Positions 11,266-21,355 of a stretch of DNA of 64,000 bases are shown piece by piece (within the stretch, counting starts at the first letter, position 1; each line of letters starts with the position of its first letter). The notes beneath the pieces were generated by a model. The model made no database searches and was not told the origin of the DNA. It worked only from the letters and a program-made list of their open reading frames with translations. The stretch is from Lycium barbarum. Lineage: Eukaryota; Streptophyta; Magnoliopsida; Solanales; Solanaceae. Where the stretch lies: NCBI RefSeq assembly GCF_019175385.1, contig NC_083339.1:83936120-84000119 (forward strand), given 5' to 3'. Made by a program: the position numbers and the translations under genes.

Positions 11266-13110
11266 GATATGTACTAAGTATGTAAAGCATGAGATACAGT
11301 AAAGAGGATCATAACTGAAATAGGGAGTGCAGGAGACAAATATAACATTCAAAATACCAAAACACTTGCCTTTTGAAACATAAATCATGTATGTCAATAT
11401 CATATATCATACCCGGCCCATTATGGGACTCGGTGAATAAAGTCATCATAGTCCCTCCTGGCCGCCATAACATATCATCATATCATCATATATATATATA
11501 CCGTACCCAGCTCGGGACTCGGTGAACAATGTAGTGAAACTGTGCACGATAACATACCCGGCTCGGGACTCGGTGAAAGACATATTGAGGCATGCACGAG
11601 CAGAGTAGTGAGCAACCATATGCAATTTAAAACATTATCAAGACCCAAACAGAATAAGAAGAAGGGATTTACACCTGAGTATCAATTGTGACAATCATAC
11701 CAAATATCCTTCGAACGTCATCATAAATAATATCAAAAAAGCCTTAAGAACCATAGACATATGTCAATATAGAATGAAACAGCTTATAGAAGTCAAGGAC
11801 ATCAATTATCGTAGAGTCTCTACGAATAGGAGCTTATATATATCGACTACTATCCAACGTATAGAAAACTTGAGAGGGAAGCTCAATCATTTCAAGAGTT
11901 CTAACATCAAGAAGTGAATAGGAATCATGAATCACACTCGAAACTTATGAATAGAATTACCCCAAAGCTCATATCATTCGTCATTTAAATCTAAGACATG
12001 CCAAAAGAAAGAAGGGACAACTTTACATACCTGTTAACGATTAATCGCAAACCCGTTCGCTTCGTCGCCCCTTTAGCCTATTTAATATAAAAGTAACGCT
12101 ATCGTTAGTAACTATACCTTCTAGTTTGTAAATCCGTAGCCCATCGCTTATAGGACTCATTCTTTAACTTATACTTTCTCGATTAGGGTTTTCATTAGTT
12201 AAGGACTTAATGAAAATCAGGCAGCATTTCCCCTATATATTCGCCTAACCCGAATTTCCAATTATTCTCCTGTTAACACAGAAATACCAAAAATAGAGAT
12301 ATACGTACAAAATTCTCACAATTCAGCCCATAACAATCCTAACAATCCAATAACCCTTTTTAATCCTTTTCAACCCACAATTTCGTATAACAACGATTTC
12401 ATGCATTTTCTTAATTCCAATTTCGTCCAATCCAATTTTAATCCTCCCATTACAACACCATTAACATAATCACACCATAAAATAAGAAAATCTTACCAAA
12501 TTTCTCTCGGAGGAATTTGTACGCTCAATTGCTCCAATTTTGCAATTTCTTCTTCTCCAACTCAATATCCAATGTTGCTATCACCTCCTTGAATTTGTAT
12601 TGCACTTGAACTTGATCAAGAAGGCAACAAAATAATTTCTCTCACTCAGCCATGGCTGGCCGAGAGCAGCCATGGAGAGAATTGTTCTTTCCTTTTTTTT
12701 TCCAACTATGATTTGCAAAAATGAAAGATAATTTGCAAGTTGTTCACATTTACCTCATATATATATGCTTGGCCATTTCTAGACACGTGCTCCTCCCTTG
12801 TGACTCACAAAATTATTTCGTTGAATTGTTATCTCTTTTTTTTTTAATTTTAGAGTGGGGCCCACCTCTATTAATTAAATTAATTAATTTTTTTTAAAAT
12901 TATTAATCCTCACTTAATAATATAATCACAATTAATTTAATCCCTAATCTCTAATGATATTTCAACCCTAAATAAAATTTATAAACAATTTATGTAATAA
13001 TTAAAATTGAAAATTAAAGGTTCCTATCTCATGTCCGAAAATAATTCCGCCTTTAACTTGAGTCGATTTGCTTGTGAATTATTTGACGTATAAAAATAAG
13101 AGGTATAACA
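11266..13110 (-). repeat. A-like LTR fragment, interrupted by B1
   Basis: Its right end AGGTATAACA reads in element direction as an LTR start (TGTTATACCT). No polypurine tract follows at 13111, so it is a 5' LTR or a solo LTR, not a 3' LTR. The left part was displaced by B1 and lies outside the window. Inside are three copies of a block containing GGGACTCGGTGAA (about 11403-11575), and TATATTCGCC beside GGCAGCAT near 12220-12245. B1 entered exactly in the loop of the conserved GTAC hairpin. Confidence 0.78.
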
Positions 13111-13459
13111 GGTCGGTTAACGCAAAACCCTTTCCTAGTCGGTCAATGACACGCACGTAGGGTTTGTGTAGTACTTGGATTCTTGCCTTTTTGAATCTGT
13201 TCCTTGTACGTGTAGGAGGCTTACTAACCCCTACAAATATGGCAAGTAATCTTTCATACTTGACCGCCAACTTCTTTCTATAATTATGCAAATCCTAGTT
13301 ATTGTAGGACTTGCCCTAGAACATGTTCATGAACCTGTTTCATCCACCTGGTTTTTTTGCCTCTGAATCTCTGCATTATCTGAAATATAACATGTTCTTA
13401 TACCTATTTTATCATCCCTTTCTCGTTCATAATTCTGAATTTTTCTTGAGTCTGCTTTT
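13111..13459. other. Unassigned stretch between two elements
   Basis: This 349-base piece lies between the outer end of the A-like LTR and the start of the D LTR. I see no coding frame, LTR end or known repeat in it. It may be original host DNA or part of an older repeat. It is the only notable stretch between elements in the window. Confidence 0.5.
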
Positions 13460-15926
13460 TGTAATGACCCGCAAGGTCATTATGTGCGTTTTGACCATTT
13501 TACCCCTTCCGGCTCAATTCTGAGACTTGAAGCCAGTCTAGTAAAAACTTGAAGATTTAGAATTCTAACACGAAAGCATTTGATTGTATTTTTTGCCCTG
13601 GTTTGATAACTTTTTTTATTTCGTTGGGAGGGAGGGCGAGAGTTGACTTAGTGAATTAGACCTCCGTTGGGAATTTCGAGGCCATGAGTGAGTTCGTAGT
13701 GTGTTTTTACATATGTGTGCATATCTAGTTTATTTATGTGGGGCATCGGATTGATGTCGGGATTTTGGGACAAACTTGGTGAAAAAACTAGAGGATTTTG
13801 GTTCTGGTGCGACCGTCGCAGCGGGCATGGGGCCGCTATATCGGAGCGCCACAGCAGGGCACTAGCTGCCATCTCAAAAATTGGGATTTAGGGGGGAGTC
13901 CGCCATAGGTGGTGGTGGACCGCCATAGCAGGACCGCTACAGCGTGGTCTTGATCGCTATGGTGAGTAGTGGCAATTAATGAACTCCGCCATAGCGGAGG
14001 TTCTGGCCATTGCAGCGCACCTAGTGACCACTGCAGCAACCGCCGGGAGTCAGATATCCACTTTTATATTGCTATGTATGAGCCATTAGTCACATAACTC
14101 CAACAATTTTGAAAAGATAAAATGGCAATTATCTAAAGCTTTGGTGGATTCTTCTTTGAGGGCAAGTTCTAACTATCATCTTGTTCACTTCAATTCCTCT
14201 TTCAAGCTCTATGACTAGTTTAAGGTTATTTAATGATGGATGCAAGTTCTAGAACCCTAGAATCAGTAAACCCTTGAATAAATTGTGGATTGTTCATTTT
14301 ATTATTGCTCTATCATCCAGAAGTGTAGGTTACCACTTTATAGGATGAGAATTACTTAATTATTGTGAGGATTATATATTGAGACTTAGGGTTCCACCCA
14401 AAATGGAGAGTTTTTCCTAAAATCTGATTTGAAAGGGTTAAATTGATAAGGAATCTATAAATTGGAGGATTACGATTATTAGGACTGAGGGTAGGACAAA
14501 TTCACCCTTAAATGCTAGTTTCTCGCATTCAAATGGTTATGGGTGGTTTGGGGTATTCTTTCCCAATGTTGATTTCTATGTTGATTAGATGGTCTATTTC
14601 ATACGTAACGTTATATTGCTAGATTTTGAGCGTTCCGAGGCGTTACGAAAGGGGAAAACACTAGTGAAGTAGCTTGCATTGTTCCAGTTCTACATCTGAG
14701 GTAGGTTATGGTTTACTTGAGTTAGACTTTGATTAGTTGATTGTATATGTAGTAGAATTGACTGGAGAAAGCATGATTAGGTCTTCGGACAAGACGTCTG
14801 GTTGGATATTACTTAGGTTGGTATGATTGCTGATTATATGGGTTTGTTGCAATTATTTTTTGTACTGAAACCTTGGGTGTATTTGTTATGATATGGGAAG
14901 AAAGGAGTTGACATATATACTCTTCTTGTTTATTGAGATGACTAATGCATTTATGTTGTTGTTAAGTTGACTTATCTGAGTCTTGTTGTGACTTGTGGCA
15001 TGGTGCCCTGTATTCCTTGACATTGATATTATTGTTTAATCATGTTTCATATTGAGTGGTGAACTTGAAGCACGTTAAGATTCATCTTGTGATCAGATAC
15101 AAATATATATATATATATAAGGCACACTGACAGGGGGTAAGGATGTGGCCTAGTTTAAGGCACATTTGGCAGGGGGTGAGGATGTGGCCTAGTTATGGGC
15201 TTGTGATCCGAGGTAAGTTTCGAAGTGAGTGGTACATGGACACCATGGGTCCCCTGCAAATCATGACTATTGTGGAAAAAATGCCTTAGCATATGTGTAC
15301 GATTGAGATACTATCATTGATTGCATTTCATTGCATTGAGTCTTACCTTATTTTTGTGATTGGCAGATAATTTGTTGTAGATACTATTTTATTATTGTGC
15401 TATTGTGCCTATCTGCCTATTCTGTTGATTTTATAACCGTATGCATGATACTAATCTTAGTCGCCATATAATATCTACCGGTACATAGTGTTTGTACTGA
15501 TACTACCTTGCTTCACCATTTTTAAATGCAGATTGTGTGCCAGAGACTTCATCAAGACCTCACCTTTAGACTGAGGCCATTTCCCGTTCAAATCAGAGGG
15601 TGAGCTCCTATCCGTGCCATGCCGCCTGAAGATCTTTCCTTATTGATATCTATCTCATTTCTAGACACTTATGCTATTTCAGATAGTTATTTATTCTTTA
15701 GACAACTTCATGTTTTAGAGTCCTTGTACCACTTTCGAATCTTTGGGGTTGTAATAGTTTAGAATTTTTCACTTTTATTTTATCATGGCATGACTAGACA
15801 ATTTTATAATTATATTCTTGTTATTGATTTATAAATAGGTTAAATAAATTAGAATTTGGTTAAGGGGATGATTTGCCCACCAGCGGTGCTAGCGTGGGTG
15901 CCATCACGATGGGTTGGGCTGTGACA
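13460..15926 (+). repeat. D 5' LTR (2467 bp)
   Basis: Begins TGTAATGACCCGCAAGG and ends GGGCTGTGACA, with a primer-binding site just after. At 13805-14040 it has an array of GC-rich inverted repeats on the theme CCGC-CATA-GCGG, for example CTCCGC / GCGGAG at 13984-13999. At 15119-15195 two tandem copies of about 38 bp share GCAGGGGGT and GATGTGGCCTAG-type sequence, before a weak form of the conserved hairpin near 15480-15500. Confidence 0.8.
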
Positions 15927-15930
15927 AAGT

Positions 15931-15943
15931 TTGTATCAGAGCC
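15931..15943 (+). other. D primer-binding site
   Basis: TTGTATCAGAGCC lies four bases after the LTR end and differs by one base from the usual sequence complementary to initiator tRNA-Met (TGGTATCAGAGCC). It would prime minus-strand DNA synthesis. The following leader runs to the gag start at 16136. Confidence 0.75.
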
Positions 15944-16135
15944 ATAGGTTTGTCGATATCGTTGTACAAAGTCATGTCTAGTAAAGTCGTACGAATCAGT
16001 AGGAGACGTTTGTACTTATCTTCAAGAGGCTATGGGACACTAGGAAAATTCAATTTCTTTCTTTCGTGCTACTTGATTCTTGTTGGTATCTAGATGATTC
16101 GAATTGGTATCACACTTTTCATTCTGCTCTTACAG

Positions 16136-17068
16136 ATGGTGACGACTCGTGCGAGGGAAGCAATAGATGAGGTACCCGAGTAGGCCGCTGGGGCCGCAGC
16201 TCATGGTGGAGCTCAGGTTAGAGGCAGTGGTTGAGGTAGAGGTCGGGGAGTAGCACCAGCAAAGGGCAGGTCTCCTACAACTGGTCAGGCTTATGCTTGA
16301 TCCCCCGTACCTCAGGTAGTTCTACATGAGGCAATAGAGTTTGCAGCGGCACCAGCTCAGCCAGACGTTGTGGCTGCTCCTGTGTTGACAGATTTTACGG
16401 GTCGAATATTGAACCTGTTGAATAGTTTGACTGAGGCAGGTGTGTTACCAGCCGCTCCAGCAGGCGAAGGTATGAGATTAGGTGATCCGACTCCAGACAG
16501 AGTTCGCGCTCCAGGGGCACAATACGCTGCAGTTGTGGCCCCATGTTTAGATGAGGCTTCAGGACCTGAGGTATTTCCTATACCAGTGGCAGGGCCGGTG
16601 ATAACCGGTGAGGATACTTATGAGTTTTTATTGATTGTCATGAGAGGCTCAATAAGTTGGGGATGGTTGATAAGCATGGGGTTGAGTTTGTGACCTTCCA
16701 ACTCTTGGGTGATGCAAAGTTATAGTGGAGGGCTTATGTTGAGTGTAGACCATCTAGGTTGCCTTCACTGACTTGGACTCGGTTCTATTTTGTATTCTTG
16801 AAGAAGTATGTTCCACGTACTTTGAGGGATAGGAGACGTGATGAGTTCAGTAACATTGAGCAGGGTAATTCTTCAGTTGCTGCTTATGAGGCCCAGTTCC
16901 GTTCCTTGTCATTTTAGGCTCTCAAGAACCTACTGAGGAGGAGAGAATTAGGCGGTTTGTGAAAGGGTTAACACTTCTCTTTAGTTGTCAGATCTTCAGC
17001 TTGTAGCTACAGGATCTTTGTTCCAAGAGGTGGTGGATCATGTCAGGATCGTTGAGGGTGTTAGCCAG
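16136..17068 (+). pseudogene. D gag, N-terminal part
   Basis: Begins at ATG 16136 (MVTTRAREA, a start common in plant gypsy Gags). A stop follows within 16 codons, and further stops and at least one frame shift follow. Recognisable pieces are the 16370-16693 frame (LTDFTGRILNLLN) and, in another frame, the capsid-like part with KYVPRTLRDRRRDEF and VAAYEAQFRSLSF. It breaks off at the C LTR insertion at 17069 and resumes at 50442. It no longer encodes a protein. Confidence 0.72.
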
Positions 17069-17243
17069 TGTCACAACCCACCCGTTGATTCAAGACAAGT
17101 TCCTAACCTCTATTGACCAAGCACCCCTATACTTGTACCTAAACATCGCTGAATAACTGGGTGGCCCATATGACTTAAACTAAACCATGCTGACTTATAC
17201 AAGAACAACATCAAGAATTATGCATCAAGAACAATCAACCATT

Positions 17244-17291
<48 letters not shown>

Positions 17292-17917
17292 TGGGGAAAA
17301 GAATAGTGCAAGCCGACTAGGCCGCTACATATGCTATATACAAAAGAATAGGAGCCGACATGGCTACATCACGTACCAACTACATACAACTGTCTACAGA
17401 CCTCTAATGGAATAGAAAGCTATAAAAAGGATGGGACAGGGCCACGTCATACTCATATATATACATATACATGTCAAAATGGCATACCTAAAATAGACTG
17501 CAGCTACGGATCAAGTGGAGCGCACTGACTGTCACTGAGTGGAAGTCCTACTGAGCTGGACCGCTTGTCTGTCTACCTGAACATGCGGGCATGAACGCAG
17601 CCCCCCGAGCAATAGTGGAGTCAGTATAGATAATGTACCGAGTATGTAAGGCATAAGAACAACAAGGACATAAGAATTATGGGAGACATCTGAAATATGA
17701 AAGCTAATCTCAATATCTGAATGCATATGTTGCTGAACATCTTGAAATATCTGTATAACATGAAAATGCCTCAAAGGGCGTATGATATGCATAGGTCATA
17801 ATATAACTGTTAGTGTTGTTGAACGTACAGCCCGATCCATATACCATATGTTAGTGCCGAGAAACGTACGACCTGATCCATATATCATATAATAGTGCCG
17901 AGGAACATAGAGCCCAA
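17069..17917 (-). repeat. C solo LTR, first part
   Basis: Starts TGTCACAACCC, the reverse complement of an LTR end, inside D gag. It contains a decayed form of the conserved hairpin (about 17611-17633) and tandem minirepeats carrying TAGTGCCGA and GATCCATAT (about 17815-17917). It is interrupted by R after CCCAA (17913-17917). The flanks of the complete LTR (GCCAG and GACGG) match at only three of five bases. No internal region is present, hence solo. Confidence 0.75.
17249..17289. repeat. AT microsatellite
   Basis: About 20 uninterrupted AT units inside the C LTR. Confidence 0.95.
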
Positions 17918-18238
17918 TGATATGAACCCAACAAGCACTAGGCCTTTAGCAAGAAGTCAAGCAAGAGAACTTCAAGAGTTGCAAGCCTTGTTCATGAAAA
18001 AGGATGCCTTGGAGGAGATTGGAGAGAAGACTTTACGGATTTACAATGATTGGGAGTTGGCATTGGAAGAGTTACAAAGTGGCGAAAAGTGCAACTATGG
18101 GGCTAATATTGCATTTGGAGGTCATACTTGGAAGTTATGGGGGTTAGAATGGTAATTGGAGGTCATAATTGCAAGCTATGAGGTTTTGGATACAATTGAA
18201 GACCCATGTGGGTATTTTTGCAAAAGAGCCACTTTAGG
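17918..18238 (+). repeat. R 5' LTR, first part
   Basis: Starts TGATATGAACCC and matches 48314 onward in the 3' LTR. A2 interrupts it after the target copy TTAGG (18234-18238). A short frame across it (ARSQARELQELQALFMKK) corresponds to the Pol C-terminus that runs into the 3' LTR. Confidence 0.88.
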
Positions 18239-19469
18239 TGTTATGTCCCGTATTTTCGCATATTTGGAAATCGAGAAAAATGAATAAGACTTGTGTGTTA
18301 TAAGGAAATATTTTGATTCTAGATAATATGACTATGTTGGTTGCGAAATTATTGGTGTAAATACATTAGGGAAGGCCGAGGGTAAATTTTAAGTTTCGAA
18401 AATTAGTTTCGGGAATTACAAAACGGGATTATAATGAATTGGGCCAAGGAAAATTGAACAAAAATTTAGGCCCAAAGAGGTGGGGTGGCCGGCCACTAGG
18501 CTTGGTCCAAGCCCACTTTTAAAAGTCATGTGTTATGCACATGACCTTTATGTGGATATATATCAATGAATTCATTTGGAATTATCAAGAAAAAAAATCA
18601 TAACTCAACTTTGAGCTCAAAAGCTCACTCGGTCGAACCTCACTTTGCCAACCAAAAAAAAATTCTCCAAGCCTTGATTTTGATCCAAAAGTTTTGTTCT
18701 TTCCATAATTGTAGAGTACTCAAGACGCTCTTCAACGGGGTACAATTAGTTTGGTGAAAGGAGCACGTTCGTGGCAAGTCAAAAATTCAAGAAAAGGTAA
18801 GAATTTTGCTATTTTAATGTTATGGAATTGGTATGAATGTGTTAAGGATTGAGAATAGACGAGAATTCCATAGTATTGATGTGTGAATAAAACCGTGGGT
18901 GTGTGTATATATGTTGTTGTGGCCGTGACTTATATGGTTTGGAAAGGAAGGCGAATCGAATTCTATTTAGTTCGTTAGTTGCGTCGTTGTGACCTTTATA
19001 ACGTAAATGAATGTTTAACGAATTGAGTTGGTGTTGAAAATGATTGCGGATTATTATGGGAAAGTATATAATTTCGGTATATTTGTGTATATCGTTGTAT
19101 AATTATGATATTAAGGCTTTTAATGTGATTTATGGTTGTTGTTAATGAATTTGGAATGAAACAATGCGAGTTAGTACGTTCGTCGTAAGTGTTGATGTTT
19201 TGGATGAAATATGGAAAGTAAGGAACTTCTTGAAATTATGTATAGTGTGTGGAATATAATTGGGATGTGTTTGAATGACCTTGAATGGGTGAATGAATAC
19301 AATAAGGTGAACATTAGTTTGGTATTGTGAAGTTTGAATGAAAGTTGTCAACTTATATAGTGAGGAAGAATATTGAAGTTAAAGTGCTTTAGTTGTGGTT
19401 TGTGTTGTTTGTGATGTTTGGGTTGTTGTTGATGTATTTTCAGTCGAGCTAAGTCTCGGGGGTGTTAGA

Positions 19470-19475
19470 TATATA
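19470..19475 (+). promoter_or_regulatory. Candidate LTR TATA box
   Basis: TATATA followed by GGGGAAATGCTGCC. The same pair of motifs recurs in other LTRs: B3 has TATAAATA (minus strand, 54893-54900) before GAGGAGATGCTGTCC, and B2 has TATAAACA (minus strand, 46015-46022). This would place the U3 region upstream and R-U5 downstream. No experimental start site is known from sequence alone. Confidence 0.5.
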
Positions 19476-20584
19476 GGGGAAATGCTGCCGAAATTTCGGT
19501 AGGCAAAAAATGAAATTAATGGGATTTTTAAGCTTAAGAATCTCTAATAGGTAACTTTGACCATTTGCAGATTCTGGACGAATCGGGATTTGAGTTTGGG
19601 GTGAGCATAAGACGTTTATAAGGTATGTAAAGCTTCCCACTTCTTCTTTTGGCATGTCTTAGTATGTTAGGTTGATATCGGAACCCCGGGAGCATTTCCG
19701 CTCCTCAAAATCCGATTTATAGAATGGCTACTATTCATTCAATTCAATTGAAGCCTAATGTTCCTATTTTGGCTAGAAAGCATTCAAACGTCCGAAACTT
19801 ATGAAAATGCAATCGGATTGCTTTGAAATCTTTATGTATGATCCTATAGACCCGAAATGCTCATAAATTATGTTTGCCACCTCGACTTGACCCGAGGTGG
19901 GCTCGCTAACCCCGAGATGCGTTATTTGTCCTACTAGGCTCTCTTTTTTTTGATAAGCTTCGATAAAGAATCTTCGAATTTGGAATTTATCTTTTATGAA
20001 ATAATGTTTTGAACACCATGAGATACTAAGTTATGTTTTGAGCCATATGTACCACTTTGGAAATATTTTGTGAAATAGACTTTCGTACTAATTAATTATT
20101 TGACTATTTTGGTTAATGAATTGACTTATGAAGTAATCAAGTTTTGAAAGGCTATTTTGATATACAAATTGCATTGTTTGCTCACGACTCCGCTCGTGCC
20201 TTATTATGACTTCGTTCACCGGTTCCCGGGCCGGTTATGATTCGTGCGCTCTATGATGATTCGGCCGTATGCTATGTTACGGTTCCCCGAGGCCTCGCCA
20301 TAGGGCCGGGTTCTGTTTGGAGTTATGCTGTGATATGGCTGTGATGTGATACGCTCATATGTGTGTGTTCGGGGATGTACGGAGATTTGAACCTTCTGGT
20401 GTTATGCTGTGTGTGGCACCAGCGTCGGAGTGGTGACCACGTTCCTGAGCTTTGCATGATTTTGTTTGCATTATGTATATATGATTTTGATAAACATTTT
20501 GATATACTGTTCGGCATTTCTCTCTTTGGTATTTTGTTCGCTTTCAGTTGCGGCCTATATTTTTGTACTCCATGCTTTACCTGC

Positions 20585-20624
20585 TCAGTACATCTTTCGT
20601 ACTGACCCCCTTCCTTCGGGGGGG
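20585..20624 (+). other. Tandem stem-loops conserved among LTR families
   Basis: First stem TCAGTAC / GTACTGA (20585-20605, 7-base loop), immediately followed by a second stem CCCCC / GGGGG (20606-20624, loop TTCCTTC). The copy in the 3' LTR is at 28660-28699. Equivalent hairpins occur in A1, B1, B2, B3 and the solo LTRs. If the TATA motif upstream is used, these would be in the transcribed R-U5 region. Confidence 0.7.
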
Positions 20625-21155
20625 CTGCGTTTCATGCCCGCAGGTGCAGACACCGGTGATCCACCACTGTAGGCTTCACTTCTGCTATTTCGGAGTACTT
20701 CCTTGATTCAGAGTCCACTTTTGGTATATATATCTTTCGCCATGTATATATTTCTGCATATCTGACTATTTGGGTACGGCGGGGCCCTGTCCCGTCATAT
20801 GATTCTATCGGTTAGTTTAGAGGTCTGTGGACATGTTTGTGGGTTATGGTCTGTCTGTATGCTTATGTGTATATGCTGTTTGGGCGATTCCATACGCCGA
20901 GGCGGCCGGTCTGCATATGTTTGTGCATTGCTTTGATTAGCCCTGTGTGGCCTCTGTTGGTGTTTGCTGTGTACAGGGTTATTCTGGTTAGTCCGAAAAT
21001 CAAAGGAAACTCTACCGAAAGTTTTCTGGAAATTATCTGTATTTGGAATATAGCCTTGTCGACTTCCGCTATATATTTGAATACGTTTGATAGATGGGTT
21101 TGGGTGCCCAGATCGGGCACTAGTCACGGCCTACGGGGTTGGGTCGTGACAAAAG

Positions 21156-21167
21156 TGGTATCAGAGC
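21156..21167 (+). other. A2 primer-binding site
   Basis: TGGTATCAGAGC, four bases after the 5' LTR, is the standard complement to the 3' end of initiator tRNA-Met used by many plant LTR elements to prime minus-strand synthesis. Confidence 0.92.
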
Positions 21168-21208
21168 AGTTTGTCCTCGGAATGTCCACAGGCCGTGTCT
21201 CGTAGAGT

Positions 21209-21248
21209 CTTGTTTATCGGTGTGTTGTGCACCACATCTATAAACAGG
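21209..21248 (+). ncRNA. Leader stem-loop, candidate RNA dimer-initiation site
   Basis: Outer stem CTTGTTTAT / ATAAACAGG (9 bp with one G-U), a C/T mismatch, inner stem GGTGTG / CACATC (6 bp with one G-U), and an 8-base loop TT-GTGCAC whose last six bases are self-complementary. It lies 41 bases after the primer-binding site and about 107 bases before the gag ATG. B2 has the same hairpin with GCGCGC in the loop. The form resembles retroviral kissing-loop sites; the function is inferred. Confidence 0.6.
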
Positions 21249-21355
21249 AGGCTACAGGGCATTTAGGGTGTTACTTTTCTTTGGAATCTTAGATCGTGCG
21301 TTAGATCTGTGCTATTAGGATGATTTTGATCTGATTCGTTATTGTGTTTGCAGTG

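Larger units (their letters stand above)
18239..21151 (+). repeat. A2 5' LTR (2913 bp)
   Basis: Runs from TGTTATGTCCCG to GGGTCGTGACA. Notable parts are TGGCCGGCCA (18486-18495), the perfect 15-bp repeat GGCTTGGTCCAAGCC (18499-18513), a TATA motif (19470), the palindrome CCGAAATTTCGG (19488-19499), minirepeats around CGGTTCCCGGGCCGGTTATG (about 20215-20310) and the double hairpin at 20585-20624. ORFs of 60-120 codons inside it are repeated in the 3' LTR simply because the LTRs are copies. Confidence 0.95.

Noticed and set aside
13111..13459. Possible host exon between elements
   Set aside because: The short frames have no recognisable motif, splice context or homology I can name.
15927..16135. 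Leader of D examined for a dimer-type hairpin like that of A2 and B2
   Set aside because: A weak stem GTACGAA / TTTGTAC is present but the loop has no self-complementary hexamer, so I do not count it as a third case.
17249..17289. AT run considered as a matrix-attachment or origin-like site
   Set aside because: It is a simple dinucleotide microsatellite inside a decayed LTR with no other supporting feature.
20215..20310. GC-rich minirepeats considered as a CRISPR array
   Set aside because: Only two or three imperfect copies without uniform spacers, within a plant LTR.
18566..21205. Several ORFs of 60-122 codons inside the A2 LTRs (also at 26641-29307)
   Set aside because: They recur only because the two LTRs are copies; they have no recognisable domain, overlap other frames and contain regulatory palindromes and hairpins.
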